A stretch of DNA of 64,000 bases from Thermoclostridium stercorarium subsp. stercorarium DSM 8532 (lineage in GTDB: Bacteria > Bacillota > Clostridia > DSM-8532), in the NCBI RefSeq assembly GCF_000331995.1, contig NC_020134.1, forward strand, positions 1,091,465-1,155,464. Direction: 5' to 3'. The notes beneath the pieces are model-generated. The model ran no database searches. It was given only the letters and a program-made list of their open reading frames with translations, and had not been told where the DNA came from. Numbering within the stretch: position 1 is the first letter of the stretch; each line of letters opens with the position of its first letter. The position numbers were made by a program, and so were the translations under genes. Positions 1 to 8,769 of the stretch are shown in pieces.

Positions 1-2
1 AC

Positions 3-314
3 ATTCCCGAAGGAATAGCGGTCTCAATACCCGTTTACTATGCCACCGGAAGTAAAAGAAGGGCCTTCAGGCTGTCCTTCCTGTCGGGTTTATCCGAACC
101 CCTCGGTGCGGTTATCGGTTATTTAATTCTTCTGCCGTTCATGAATGACATTGTTTTTGGTATTCTTTTTGCCGCCGTGGCGGGAATAATGATGTTTATA
201 TCACTGGATGAGCTTTTGCCGTCGGCAAGGGAATATGGCGAGGCCCATTTGTCAATTTACGGTCTTATCTCCGGTATGATGGTTATGGCAATAAGTCTGC
301 TCCTGTTTATTTAG
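3..314 (+). CDS. ZIP family metal transporter, C-terminal part (gene enters from the left edge)
   Basis: This is the 3' end of a membrane divalent-metal (zinc type) uptake transporter. About 103 residues are visible before the TAG stop. They start inside the family motif, as I-P-E-G-I-A-V, the usual H-N-x-P-E-G metal site of ZIP helix 4. The second helix-5 motif follows (S-E-P-L-G-A), then three more hydrophobic segments and the short ZupT-like ending. The order and spacing match ZupT/GufA proteins, which take up zinc and other divalent metals across the cytoplasmic membrane. The N-terminal half is outside the window, so the start and neighbours are unknown. A strong hairpin terminator lies about 30 bases after the stop. 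Confidence 0.85.
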   Translation: MPEGIAVSIPVYYATGSKRRAFRLSFLSGLSEPLGAVIGYLILLPFMNDIVFGILFAAVAGIMMFISLDELLPSAREYGEAHLSIYGLISGMMVMAISLLLFI

Positions 315-345
315 CGTTTGGTTTTGAAATGAAATAATCTGGCCC

Positions 346-380
346 AAAGCCGGGTAGCAGCGTCTGCTATCCGGCTTTTT
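346..380. terminator. Bidirectional terminator between converging genes
   Basis: A 15-base-pair stem (346-360 with 364-378, one G-U pair) has a three-base loop and T or A runs on both sides. It lies between the ZIP gene on the plus strand and the aldo/keto reductase on the minus strand, so it can end both transcripts. Confidence 0.9.
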
Positions 381-407
381 ATGATTTCCAATGTCAGTAA
401 TATTATT

Positions 408-1550
408 TCATACATTAACAAGGAGCTGGTGGGCTTCCTTAAGTTTCTGAATAACCGGAATACTCTGCGGGCATGCTGATTCGCACTGACCGCATTCAAT
501 GCACTGAGTGGCATCGTTTTTCTTTTCGATTAACTCCCTGTAGCCGCCGCGGCCTTCGTTCCATTCATTATACATTGCGGCGTTGTTAACGATATTAAAA
601 ATGCGCGGGATTGATACCCCTTGAGGACAGGGCATGCAGTATTTGCAGTTGGTGCATGGCACTTTTGTTTTACTGAGATAAAGGTTTCTGACCTCTTCCA
701 CAAGTGCCAGTTCTTCTTCAGTCATGCTGTTTGCTTTTGCGTCGGAAAAGATGCGCAGATTATCCTTCAACTGTTCCATGTTGCTGACACCGCTTAAGAT
801 TACGGCTATTTCGGGGAAATTATAAAGCCAGCGGAACGCCCATTCCACCGGTGTCCTTTTAACCGTTGACTTGTTCCATACTGCTTCGATATCCGGAGTG
901 ACACTGGAAGCAAGCTTGCCGCCTTTAAGCGGTTCCATGATAACTACGGGTATACCTTTAGAACCTGCATATTTCAAGCCTTCGACAGTGGCCTGTTCAT
1001 GCATGTCCATGATATTAAGCTGAATTTGGCACATATCCCAGTCATAGGCGTCAATTATTTTACGGAAGGTATTGTAGTCGTCATGGAATGAAAAGCATAT
1101 ATACCTGATTTTGCCCGAAGCCCGTGCTTTTTCAAGAAAATCAAACACGTTAAGCTTATTAACCGTTTCCCATCTGTCCTTGTTCAATGCATGCAGTAGA
1201 TAAAAATCCACATGGTCTGTATTCAATTTCTTGAGCTGTTCGTTTAACAGTCGTTCAAAATCGCTATATTCCTTAGCAAGCCAGACAGGCAGTTTGGTAG
1301 CAAGATAAACCTTTTCCCTGTAGCCATCCGCCAGGGCTTTACCCACCACAATTTCACTCTGACCGTCATGATACCCGTAGGCCGTGTCAATATAGTTTAC
1401 GCCCTGGTCTATACCGTATCTGATCATTCTGATGGCTTCATCTTCATCGATAACGGTTTTGTTTTCCTTAGTGACCGTTGGTAACCTCATGCATCCGATT
1501 CCGAAAAGAGACACAGGTTTTTCAAACTTACTGAATTTACGGTATTCCAT
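408..1550 (-). CDS. Aldo/keto reductase with C-terminal 4Fe-4S ferredoxin domain
   Basis: This is a predicted cytoplasmic oxidoreductase of 380 residues. Residues 1-280 form the aldo/keto reductase barrel: D-T-A-Y-G-Y near residue 58 carries the catalytic Asp and Tyr, followed by the A-T-K-L lysine and the L-L-H-A histidine. The C-terminal 100 residues hold two cysteine clusters, C-x2-C-x2-C-x2-C-P and C-x2-C-x2-C-x3-C-P, typical of 4Fe-4S ferredoxin domains. This fused architecture is common in anaerobic clostridia and suggests electron exchange with ferredoxin. The substrate is unknown. The start is chosen because AGGAGGT sits seven bases upstream. The gene stands alone and converges with the ZIP gene. 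Confidence 0.9.
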   Translation of the reverse strand: MEYRKFSKFEKPVSLFGIGCMRLPTVTKENKTVIDEDEAIRMIRYGIDQGVNYIDTAYGYHDGQSEIVVGKALADGYREKVYLATKLPVWLAKEYSDFERLLNEQLKKLNTDHVDFYLLHALNKDRWETVNKLNVFDFLEKARASGKIRYICFSFHDDYNTFRKIIDAYDWDMCQIQLNIMDMHEQATVEGLKYAGSKGIPVVIMEPLKGGKLASSVTPDIEAVWNKSTVKRTPVEWAFRWLYNFPEIAVILSGVSNMEQLKDNLRIFSDAKANSMTEEELALVEEVRNLYLSKTKVPCTNCKYCMPCPQGVSIPRIFNIVNNAAMYNEWNEGRGGYRELIEKKNDATQCIECGQCESACPQSIPVIQKLKEAHQLLVNV

Positions 1551-1691
1551 TTTTACCTCCTGAGGTTCAAATATTTATTTATATATATTCAAGTATATCA
1601 TGATTTTGGATTAATAGGAATGGTACGCCGTGGCATTAGTGTAATTTTCATTTTAAATTCAGAGAAAAAATTTTTATAATCAGTTTTTATA

Positions 1692-1720
1692 TTGATAATT
1701 TTTTAAAATTACAATATAAT
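1692..1720 (+). promoter_or_regulatory. Strong sigma-A promoter of an orphan transcription unit
   Basis: TTGATA (1692-1697) and TATAAT (1715-1720) are separated by exactly 17 bases. The transcript would start near 1727 and run to two tandem terminators at 1976-2040. No recognisable gene lies between. Confidence 0.75.
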
Positions 1721-1975
1721 GGAAGTGGCGTACTGAAAAAACAGGAAAGGGGTGTAAATAATGATTAAAATTAGATTTAGAGCAATAAACATTATTATTT
1801 CCGAGGTGATTAAGGTATAAAACTTAATATATGCAGAAGGTGTGACGGCCTTCTGGTTTTGGAAAATAACCCTTACACCTGCACTGAACGGACGGTGGCG
1901 AGTCTGTGTCTTTTGCCGTATTTGCTGAATGAACACAGTCGGTCCGGGAACGGAATAGTTGAATTGTAAAATCAG

Positions 1976-2004
1976 GCGCGGTAAATGGTTATCGTGCTTT
2001 TTTT
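1976..2004 (+). terminator. First of two tandem terminators
   Basis: A 9-base-pair stem (1976-1984 with 1989-1997, two G-U pairs) has a four-base loop and is followed directly by seven T. Confidence 0.75.
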
Positions 2005-2007
2005 ATG

Positions 2008-2040
2008 TCCGCAGAGAAGGTTATTTTCTGCGGATTTTTT
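2008..2040 (+). terminator. Second of two tandem terminators
   Basis: A perfect 8-base-pair stem (2008-2015 with 2027-2034) is followed by six T. Confidence 0.8.
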
Positions 2041-2117
2041 ATAATCTGAAATATTTAATCTTTCAGGTTTAGCATAAGTTTAGGTTAAGGGTTAAAATTC
2101 AGAAGGAGTGTGGCAAA

Positions 2118-2394
2118 ATGAAATACAACAATGCCAGAGACCTGTTGCCCGAATGGTTATTACAGCAGATACAGGTATACGTACAGGGCGAAGTTTTATA
2201 CATTCCAAAAAAAGAATCGGTCAGGCTGAAATGGGGAGAAGCAAACGGAACACGGAAATTTTACATGAAGAGAAATATGGAAATAATAAAAAAAATACAG
2301 GAACGGTACCGGTATATCGGACTTATCGAAACAGTACTGCCTTTCGGAATACAGTATTAAAAAGATTTTGAACAATATGAAGAAAGTTATATAA
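2118..2394 (+). pseudogene. CD3324-family (Mor-like HTH) small protein, frameshifted at an A8 run
   Basis: The start at 2118 follows AGAAGGAGTG. The first frame reads M-K-Y-N-N-A-R-D-L-L-P-E-W-L-L and then Y-V-Q-G-E-V-L-Y-I-P-K-K, the signature opening of the CD3324 family of small clostridial proteins. That frame then loses similarity and stops at 2360. The family's helix-turn-helix ending is intact in another frame: G-I-S-D-L-S-K-Q-Y-C-L-S then S-I-K-K-I-L, with its stop at 2392-2394. The two halves meet at a run of eight A (2288-2295). The frames join if the run is A6 or A9, and A6 gives the better family spacing. Possible explanations are a real mutation, transcriptional slippage that restores the frame, or a sequencing error. 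Family function is unknown, probably DNA binding. Confidence 0.7.
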
Positions 2395-2453
2395 AAAAAG
2401 CTGAACATAGCAACTTTCCGAATATTATATATAGAGGTTGTTGAATTATTCTG

Positions 2454-2496
2454 AAAAAACGGCTGTTATTCCTTCTGGAATGGCGGCCGTTTTTTT
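2454..2496 (+). terminator. Terminator after the CD3324-type gene
   Basis: A 14-base-pair stem (2459-2472 with 2477-2490) with a TTCT loop is preceded by A and followed by a T run. Confidence 0.85.
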
Positions 2497-2507
2497 ATCC
2501 TTATTAC

Positions 2508-2535
2508 TTGCGTTATTTCTGATTGCTGTTATAAT
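2508..2535 (+). promoter_or_regulatory. Promoter of azlCD
   Basis: TTGCGT (2508-2513) and TATAAT (2530-2535) are 16 bases apart, about 50 bases before the azlC start. Confidence 0.6.
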
Positions 2536-2588
2536 ATTTCAAAATAAATGGATGCATTATGTAAATTTACAGCGGGAGGAAGGAGATT

Positions 2589-3281
2589 TTGGAAGAAAAT
2601 AAGCTTAACGAACTGAAAAAAGGTGTAAAAGCTGCAGTGCCGATTATGACGGGATATATACCGATTGGGGCTGCCTTTGGCATTCTTGCTTCCCAGCAGG
2701 GTTTCACGACAGGGACGATATTTTTGATGTCGCTGCTGGTTTATGCGGGTTCGGCTCAGTTTATTGCAGCGGCGATGATATCAGAAGGTGCCGACGCCGT
2801 TTCAGTCATAACAACGACGTTTCTTGTAAATTTAAGGCATTTGCTTATGAGCGCTTCCCTTTCGCCTTATATGGGAAAATTTTCAACGTGGCTTCAGTCA
2901 GTTATAGCTTTCGGTATAACCGACGAAACTTTTGCGGTTTCAGAAAGCTATACCCGGCATAATGGGGCTTCCGGGCAGTTTTTCCTCGGTCTTCACATGG
3001 CATCTCAGGGAAGCTGGATATTAGCCACGGTATTGGGTGGAATTTTCGGGACAGGGCTTGGCCAGGCAACGAAATGGGGGATTGATTTTGCGCTTTCGGC
3101 GATGTTCATCGGCCTGCTGCTTATGCAGTTAAAGGATAAAAAAGGTCTATTGGTGTCAATCTGCGCCGGTGTACTGTCTCTGGCACTGAAGATAAAACTC
3201 GGAGGGAATTTTAATGTGATAATTGCAGCGGTTGTTGCAGCGACTGCAGGGGTGATCGCGGAAAAATGGATAAAAAAGTGA
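2589..3281 (+). CDS. azlC: AzlC family branched-chain amino acid exporter, large subunit
   Basis: This is a membrane protein of 230 residues with several hydrophobic helices and the AzlC opening (K-A-A-V-P-I-M-T-G-Y-I-P-I-G-A-A-F-G). AzlC and the small partner AzlD together export branched-chain amino acids or analogues. The start is a TTG behind a strong GGAGGAAGGAG ribosome site. The C-terminus overlaps azlD by 16 bases in another frame, which fits translational coupling and a two-subunit complex. Regulation is not clear, since no azlB-like repressor is next to it. Confidence 0.9.
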   Translation: MEENKLNELKKGVKAAVPIMTGYIPIGAAFGILASQQGFTTGTIFLMSLLVYAGSAQFIAAAMISEGADAVSVITTTFLVNLRHLLMSASLSPYMGKFSTWLQSVIAFGITDETFAVSESYTRHNGASGQFFLGLHMASQGSWILATVLGGIFGTGLGQATKWGIDFALSAMFIGLLLMQLKDKKGLLVSICAGVLSLALKIKLGGNFNVIIAAVVAATAGVIAEKWIKK

Positions 3282-3589
3282 TACTCATTATCCTCGGAAT
3301 GAGCATTGTTACATATCTTCCAAGGGTGCTTCCGATTATTGTGCTGACAAAAGTAAAAACTCCCGAATGGTTTATGAGGTGGTTAAAGTATATACCCACC
3401 GCCGTTTTGGCTGCGTTGCTTGCGCCGGAACTTCTGGTATCCGGCGGAACGCTGGAGCTGAGTTTAAAAAATAAGAATTTGCTTGCCGCCGTACCCTGTT
3501 TTATGGTTGCATATAAAACCAAAAACCTGTTTGTCACCGTTGTGACAGGGATAGTGTCGATGCTGCTTTTAAACCTCATATATGCTTAG
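3266..3589 (+). CDS. azlD: AzlD family branched-chain amino acid exporter, small subunit
   Basis: This is a 107-residue hydrophobic protein with four predicted helices and the AzlD motif (T-Y-L-P-R-V-L-P) near residue 17. It pairs with AzlC in the cytoplasmic membrane. Its start lies inside the end of azlC, so the two are translated from one transcript. The length is normal for the family. Confidence 0.88.
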   Translation: MDKKVILIILGMSIVTYLPRVLPIIVLTKVKTPEWFMRWLKYIPTAVLAALLAPELLVSGGTLELSLKNKNLLAAVPCFMVAYKTKNLFVTVVTGIVSMLLLNLIYA

Positions 3590-3659
3590 GATATATGCTA
3601 AAGCCATAAATAAAACACTATGCTTGTGGAAATATTTTACTGATTTATTGATTTTTATA

Positions 3660-3688
3660 TTGTAATAAAAGGCGAGATGTGATAATAT
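3660..3688 (+). promoter_or_regulatory. Probable promoter of the tetR-efflux operon
   Basis: TTGTAA (3660-3665) and TAATAT (3683-3688) are 17 bases apart, about 30 bases before the TetR start. Autoregulation by the TetR protein would be expected here. Confidence 0.5.
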
Positions 3689-3718
3689 ATTTTTAAAAGT
3701 AAACGGGAGTTCATTATT

Positions 3719-4321
3719 GTGCAGGTATTAAAGGATGAAGTGCGTAAAAATATTCTGGAGGCCGCAAAAAAACTCTTCTATGAGAAAGGGTACAGCAGCG
3801 CCTCGATAAGGGATATTGCCAATAATTCGGGAATAACGGTGGGGAATGTATACCGTTATTTTGAAAACAAGGAAAAGGTTCTTGAGGGAGTTGTGTATCC
3901 CGTTTATAAAAAAATAATGGATTACATCGAATTGTCGGAGAGCTATATTAAAGCCGGCGAGAATAAAACCTTTGAGGATTTCAGGAATGAAATAAACAAT
4001 TATATCATACAGATATCCGAAGACTTCAGGCTCGAGCTTTTAATTCTCTTTAAGGGCACGGAGGGGACGAAATTCGAAAAAACCAGACGTGAACTGGTTT
4101 CGCTCATTGAAAACCGTATATACGAAGGTTTATTTAAAAGAATGAAAATGGATGACGTTGAAGCCGCCTTTTTTTCAAGAATTGTGGCCCGATCTTTTCT
4201 GGACAGTCTGATTATGGTTATATCCGAGACCGGGGAACCCGAAAAACTGAAAAAAATGATTTACCGTCTTAACGATTTTTATTTTAAACATTTAAGCGAC
4301 AGGTTTGAAACCGAAGTTTAA
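3719..4321 (+). CDS. TetR/AcrR family transcriptional repressor
   Basis: This is a 200-residue regulator. The N-terminal HTH covers about residues 10-55, with S-I-R-D-I-A-N-N-S-G-I-T then G-N-V-Y-R-Y-F-E-N-K-E, the classic TetR recognition helix. The C-terminal 140 residues are a helical ligand domain without obvious family. The GTG start follows GGGAG at 3705-3709. It lies 97 bases upstream of a membrane-fusion lipoprotein and an RND pump on the same strand, so it most likely represses that efflux operon in response to a pump substrate. Confidence 0.88.
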   Translation: MQVLKDEVRKNILEAAKKLFYEKGYSSASIRDIANNSGITVGNVYRYFENKEKVLEGVVYPVYKKIMDYIELSESYIKAGENKTFEDFRNEINNYIIQISEDFRLELLILFKGTEGTKFEKTRRELVSLIENRIYEGLFKRMKMDDVEAAFFSRIVARSFLDSLIMVISETGEPEKLKKMIYRLNDFYFKHLSDRFETEV

Positions 4322-4418
4322 TTTTTTTTAACCCAAAAATGAACATGTGTTTATTATTGTTTATTTTTGGAAGAAATATTGGCCTAAAGTTAAGAACCGA
4401 ACGAAAGAGGTGTTACGG

Positions 4419-5639
4419 ATGAACGGTAAAATACCGTTGCTTTTAATAACAGGATTATTGCTCATGGCCAGCGGATGTTCTGCAGGTACCGGAACGAAAG
4501 CCGAGAGGGTGGTTCCGGTAAAGGTCTACCGCGTTTCTGAACGGGAGAGGCAGGATATTTCTCAATACATTGGAACGGTACAGCCGGAGAAAACGGTAAG
4601 GCTTTCCTTTAAAACAGGCGGAAGAGTTGAAAGCATTAAAGTTAAAAAAGGAGATGCTGTTAAAAAAGGAGATGTTTTAATTTCCCTTGACAGGACCGAT
4701 CTGTTATACGCTGAAAACCTTGCAAAAGCTCAGCTGGAAATGGTGATGGCCCAGTATGAGAAGGCATCCAACGGTGCAACTGAAGAGGATATTGAACAGG
4801 CAAGACTTAACGTTGTAAAGGCCGAGGAGGCGTACAATTATGCCCTGGAGAGGTTCAGGGAAGCGGAGGAATTGTATCATAAAGGTACGGTAACAAAGCA
4901 GGCATATGAGCAGGCCGAACTAGAGGTTAAATTGAGAGAGGCTGACCTGAAGCTTGTAAGGGAAGTACAGGAACAGGTTCAGAAGGGAGCAAGGTATGAG
5001 GAAATAAAAGCGCTGTCAGCTCAGGTGGAAAGCGCGAAAACCGAGTATGATTACAGAAGAAATCAGTTAAACGAAGCAGTTCTGAAATCGCCTGTTGACG
5101 GAACGGTGTTGGAAATTTTATGTGAAGAAGGAGAAATGGCGGCTGCAGGTTATCCTGTGATTGTCCTTTATACCGGAGAAAAAATTGTCAGCGTAGGCGT
5201 GCCTGAAAGGGAACTGAAGAATATCAGGCCGGAAACTGAAGTATGGATTGAAAAAGATGGCAGGGCATTTGAAGCAAAAATTAAAAACATTGCCGTTTTA
5301 CCCGATTCCTCAACGGGCCTGTACAATATTGAAATTGAATGCGGCGAACCGGTGGATGAGCCTTTCGGCTCAACGGTTACTGTGAACTTTCTGGTGGGAA
5401 ACGTAAAAGGGTGTTTTGTGCCTCTTGCGGCAATTTTGAATGACGGAACGGACTATGTCCTGACCGTTTCAGGAGACAGAGCTGTGCGAAAAAACGTGAC
5501 GATTGAAGGAATATACAATTTTGAGGCTATGGTAACCGGCTTAAGTGACGGTGAGCTGCTGATTGTATCTGGCATAAACAGACTGAGTACGGGTGATCGG
5601 GTTACGGTGAAAGAGGTGGACTATGGCACGGATAATTGA
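4419..5639 (+). CDS. RND efflux adaptor lipoprotein (HlyD/AcrA family)
   Basis: This is the membrane-fusion subunit of a drug or lipid efflux pump, about 406 residues from the chosen ATG. That start has AGAGGTG upstream and gives a clean lipoprotein signal with lipobox A-S-G-C near residue 20. A longer frame back to 4347 lacks a ribosome site. A biotinyl-lipoyl hairpin (G-R-V-E-S-I-K-V-K-K-G-D) comes next, then a long coiled coil rich in Ala, Glu and Lys, then beta-barrel domains. The gene overlaps the RND pump gene by 17 bases. A Gram-positive cell has no outer-membrane channel, so the adaptor probably sits lipid-anchored on the outer face of the membrane. Confidence 0.88.
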   Translation: MNGKIPLLLITGLLLMASGCSAGTGTKAERVVPVKVYRVSERERQDISQYIGTVQPEKTVRLSFKTGGRVESIKVKKGDAVKKGDVLISLDRTDLLYAENLAKAQLEMVMAQYEKASNGATEEDIEQARLNVVKAEEAYNYALERFREAEELYHKGTVTKQAYEQAELEVKLREADLKLVREVQEQVQKGARYEEIKALSAQVESAKTEYDYRRNQLNEAVLKSPVDGTVLEILCEEGEMAAAGYPVIVLYTGEKIVSVGVPERELKNIRPETEVWIEKDGRAFEAKIKNIAVLPDSSTGLYNIEIECGEPVDEPFGSTVTVNFLVGNVKGCFVPLAAILNDGTDYVLTVSGDRAVRKNVTIEGIYNFEAMVTGLSDGELLIVSGINRLSTGDRVTVKEVDYGTDN

Positions 5640-8600
5640 AACGGTGATAAAACACAGAAAAGTAACGATGTTTGCCATTTTTCTCGTTTTCATCTTCGGA
5701 GCATACAGTTACTATATTATGCCGAAACAGGAAACGCCGGACATAAGCGTCACCGTTGCGATGATAACGACGGTGTATCCCGGAGCGCCGGCGGAGGACG
5801 TGGAACGCCTTGTTACGCGGAAAATAGAGGACAAGGTAGTGGAAGTAACGGGTTTCAAGACTGTAAATTCCACGTCGCAGGATAATCTTTCAGTGGTTAT
5901 TCTTGAATTGGAAACGGGAACAGATGTGGACAAGGCATGGAATGAGCTGCGGCAAAAAATGGATGAGCTGCAGAATGAGCTTCCGGATGAATGCGGAGAA
6001 ATAAATGTCAACACAGATCTGTACCAGACGGCAGGTATTATAATCAGTCTTTCGGGCGAAAACCATTCCTATTATGAGCTGGCTGAATATGCAGAAAGAC
6101 TGAAGAACAGGTTAATTGACATTGACGGGATTACAAGGATTGATATACTGGGAGAGCAGGAAAACGAAGTCTGCGTCGAAATAGATACAGAGAAATTAAA
6201 CGCCCTCCCTTTATCTTTGGAGGACGTAGCAAATATAATACAGGCACAGCTGCCCGAGATCCCGATGGGTACTCTGGAAGACAACAGAAGCAGGATTAAC
6301 GTAAAACCCCGTGTCAGTTTTTCGTCAGCTAACGATATTGAAAACATCGTAATTTTAACTTCATCTGAAGACCGAAGCGTTGTGAGGCTTAAAGATATAG
6401 CAGATGTCTATTATAAACTTCAGGATTCAAGTTATAAGGTAAAAACAAACGGTGAAAATGCGGTGCTTTTGGCGGGTTATTTCAAGAATGACAGGAACAT
6501 TCTTATTATAGGCAGAGAAATTCAGAAACGGATTGAAGCCTTTAAGGAAGAAATTCCCGATGATCTGCATCTTACAAAGGTTTTATATCAGCCTGACGAT
6601 GTAAGGGCGTCGGTAAATGAATTCATTAAAAATCTTATTGAAGGTATTGTGTTCGTTCTCGCCGTTGTATTCGCAGGAATGGGGTTCAGAAATGCAGTTC
6701 TCGTTTCAACTTCAATACCTTTATCAGTTTTAATCACTTTTATTGCGATGAAAGTTTTAAACATTCATATTCATCAGATTTCGATAGCCGCTTTGATAAT
6801 TGCCCTTGGCATGTTTGTGGATAACGCAATCGTTGTAAGTGACGCCATACAGGTGAGAATTGACAATGGGGAGGAGAAGCTTAAAGCCTGTGTCGAAGGG
6901 GTAAAGGAAGTGGCAATTCCGGTACTTATGTCAACATTAACAACGGTGGGGGCATTTTTACCCCTGTTGATGCTCGCAGGAATGGCTGGTGAATTTATCC
7001 GCAGCGTTCCGCAGATTGTAATAATATCGCTTTCGGCCTCATATGTTTCAGCCGTTTTTATTTCTCCCGTAATGGCTTACATATTCTTTAAACCCTCTAA
7101 GGACAGGAAGAAAAAACATATATGGAGGACTTTTTTTGCAAATCTTTTAAAAGGCGCATTAAAAAGAAAAAAGCTTACGCTGTTTTTGGCTTTAATGTTG
7201 ACAGTGCTGGCAATATGGGTTGCCGGAATTATTGGGCTTCAGTTTTTCCCTAAAGCCGACACAAACATACTTTTAATAGACATACATCGGGATACTGCTG
7301 GTGACATCAACAAAACCGAACAACTGTCCGATTTGGTTGCGGGGATAATTACACGGGAACCTGAGGTAACGGGATATACCGTCGCGATTGGAGACGGACT
7401 GCCTAAACTGTATTATTCAATGCCTCCTTCAATGCGCTCCGCGGACTATGCCCAGATGGTATTCACCGTGGATTTGGGTAAGGGTGGAAGGTTTAAGACC
7501 AATGATGAATTCGCTTCTTACCTGCAAAATGTTCTGGACAGTGAAATAACCGACGGCACCGCTACGGTGAAGCTGTTTGAACAGGGTGAACCTATAGGTG
7601 CGCCGGTAAGAATAAGAGTGCTGGGGCAGGACTATGAAAATATGGCGGGAGTCTCAAACGAGATTAAAAATATACTTAAATCCATTGACGGTACCTTTAA
7701 TATCCGGGACGATTACAGTGCCAAAGTATATAATTACAGCATAGATATCAATTCCGACGAGGTTTTGAGAAATGGCCTCACGAATTATGAGATTCAGAAA
7801 GAACTGAATATAGCGATAATGGGGAGAGAAGCGGGAAATATGAGGCCTAAGTCGGGACAAAACCAATACACCGCCGGAAAACAGATACCGGTAAAGGTGA
7901 TATCCGATATAAAAAACATTGAAGATTTGAAAAACTTTGCAATAAAGTCACCGGTCACAGGAAATAAAATTTTTCTGAAGCAGGTGGCTGAAATAGGACT
8001 TGAGGCAAAGGTGTCAAAAATCGAAAAGTATAACAGGGTTCCGGCGATAACTGTATACAGTGACGTTGAAAAGGGCTACAGTTCGGTTGAAATTCAGAAG
8101 CAGATTGAAAAAGAACTGGAAAACGCTGCTCTTGGAGATATTAAGGTGGTTTTTGACGGCGAAAGGGAATCAATAATAAAGTATTTCGGGAATATTGGCG
8201 CACTTGGAATGATGGCTGTATTTGTGATATATTTGCTGTTACTTATTGAATTCGGAAATTTCTCGCAGCCGTTTATAATCATGTTCACAATACCGCTTTC
8301 AGCGGTTGGATCGGTGATAGGCCTGTATTTGTTCAGGCAACCGTTGTCATTTACATCCTTTCTCGGAATTGTGAGCCTGTTTGGAATTGTTGTCAACAAT
8401 GCGATCGTTCTGGTGGACTGTATCAACGTTCTCAGAGCCTCGGGCAGAAACATTGAGGATGCATGTGTCGACGCCGTTATGCGCCGGTTCAGGCCCATTA
8501 TGCTTACCACAATAACCACGCTGGTCGGGCTTGTTCCTCTGATCCTTTCAGGAAGCAACCTGTTTACGCCAATGTCCGTATCCCTGGCTTCAGGACTGGC

Positions 8601-8682
8601 GGTGTCCACGCTGCTGACGCTGAATATTATACCTGTGGTTTATGCGGCGGTTGAAAGGAGGTCGCGCGGAAAAACTTCATAA
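5623..8682 (+). CDS. RND family efflux pump (AcrB/SwrC-like)
   Basis: This is an inner-membrane proton-driven exporter of 1019 residues, full length for the family. It has the N-terminal helix, a large porter domain (about residues 35-330), six helices, a second porter domain and six more helices. The helix-4 motif is F-V-D-N-A-I-V-V-S-D-A, keeping one of the paired aspartates of AcrB and replacing the other by Asn. The helix-10 motif is V-V-N-N-A-I-V-L-V-D. Both are usual in the Gram-positive SwrC/YerP-like branch, whose members export surfactant, fatty acids or antibiotics. It forms an operon with the adaptor and probably the TetR regulator. The true substrate cannot be read from sequence. 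Confidence 0.9.
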   Translation: MARIIETVIKHRKVTMFAIFLVFIFGAYSYYIMPKQETPDISVTVAMITTVYPGAPAEDVERLVTRKIEDKVVEVTGFKTVNSTSQDNLSVVILELETGTDVDKAWNELRQKMDELQNELPDECGEINVNTDLYQTAGIIISLSGENHSYYELAEYAERLKNRLIDIDGITRIDILGEQENEVCVEIDTEKLNALPLSLEDVANIIQAQLPEIPMGTLEDNRSRINVKPRVSFSSANDIENIVILTSSEDRSVVRLKDIADVYYKLQDSSYKVKTNGENAVLLAGYFKNDRNILIIGREIQKRIEAFKEEIPDDLHLTKVLYQPDDVRASVNEFIKNLIEGIVFVLAVVFAGMGFRNAVLVSTSIPLSVLITFIAMKVLNIHIHQISIAALIIALGMFVDNAIVVSDAIQVRIDNGEEKLKACVEGVKEVAIPVLMSTLTTVGAFLPLLMLAGMAGEFIRSVPQIVIISLSASYVSAVFISPVMAYIFFKPSKDRKKKHIWRTFFANLLKGALKRKKLTLFLALMLTVLAIWVAGIIGLQFFPKADTNILLIDIHRDTAGDINKTEQLSDLVAGIITREPEVTGYTVAIGDGLPKLYYSMPPSMRSADYAQMVFTVDLGKGGRFKTNDEFASYLQNVLDSEITDGTATVKLFEQGEPIGAPVRIRVLGQDYENMAGVSNEIKNILKSIDGTFNIRDDYSAKVYNYSIDINSDEVLRNGLTNYEIQKELNIAIMGREAGNMRPKSGQNQYTAGKQIPVKVISDIKNIEDLKNFAIKSPVTGNKIFLKQVAEIGLEAKVSKIEKYNRVPAITVYSDVEKGYSSVEIQKQIEKELENAALGDIKVVFDGERESIIKYFGNIGALGMMAVFVIYLLLLIEFGNFSQPFIIMFTIPLSAVGSVIGLYLFRQPLSFTSFLGIVSLFGIVVNNAIVLVDCINVLRASGRNIEDACVDAVMRRFRPIMLTTITTLVGLVPLILSGSNLFTPMSVSLASGLAVSTLLTLNIIPVVYAAVERRSRGKTS

Positions 8683-8743
8683 AAAAGGAAGGCGACTGAT
8701 ATATTATATATAATATGTGGGGGGGTGAGGACATCGCCTTCCT
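8681..8743 (-). terminator. Terminator of the stalk/PrcB gene
   Basis: A 10-base-pair stem (8686-8695 with 8734-8743) encloses a loop that is itself AT-palindromic and carries a run of seven G. On the minus strand it is followed by six T (8681-8686). Confidence 0.65.
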
Positions 8744-8769
8744 GATGCAGGTTTTAGGTTAACAATTCG

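Larger units (their letters stand above)
1727..2040 (+). ncRNA. Candidate small RNA or tiny-peptide transcript of unknown function
   Basis: The 567-base gap between the aldo/keto reductase and the next gene holds a complete transcription unit: a near-consensus promoter, about 250 transcribed bases, then two strong terminators back to back. A 19-codon ORF (1761-1820) has a ribosome site (AGGAAAGGGG) and begins M-I-K-I-R-F. Downstream, another frame without a usable start reads C-R-R-C-D-G and then Y-T-C, which could be a remnant or frameshifted zinc-ribbon peptide. Several self-complementary segments are present, such as AGAAGG with CCTTCT near 1834-1853. I do not recognise an RNA family. It may be a regulatory RNA, a leader peptide unit or a decayed small gene. 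Confidence 0.4.

Noticed and set aside
1812-1968. Zinc-ribbon-like peptide in the orphan transcription unit
   Set aside because: Only one full C-x2-C pair is present and there is no usable start codon; kept only as a comment.
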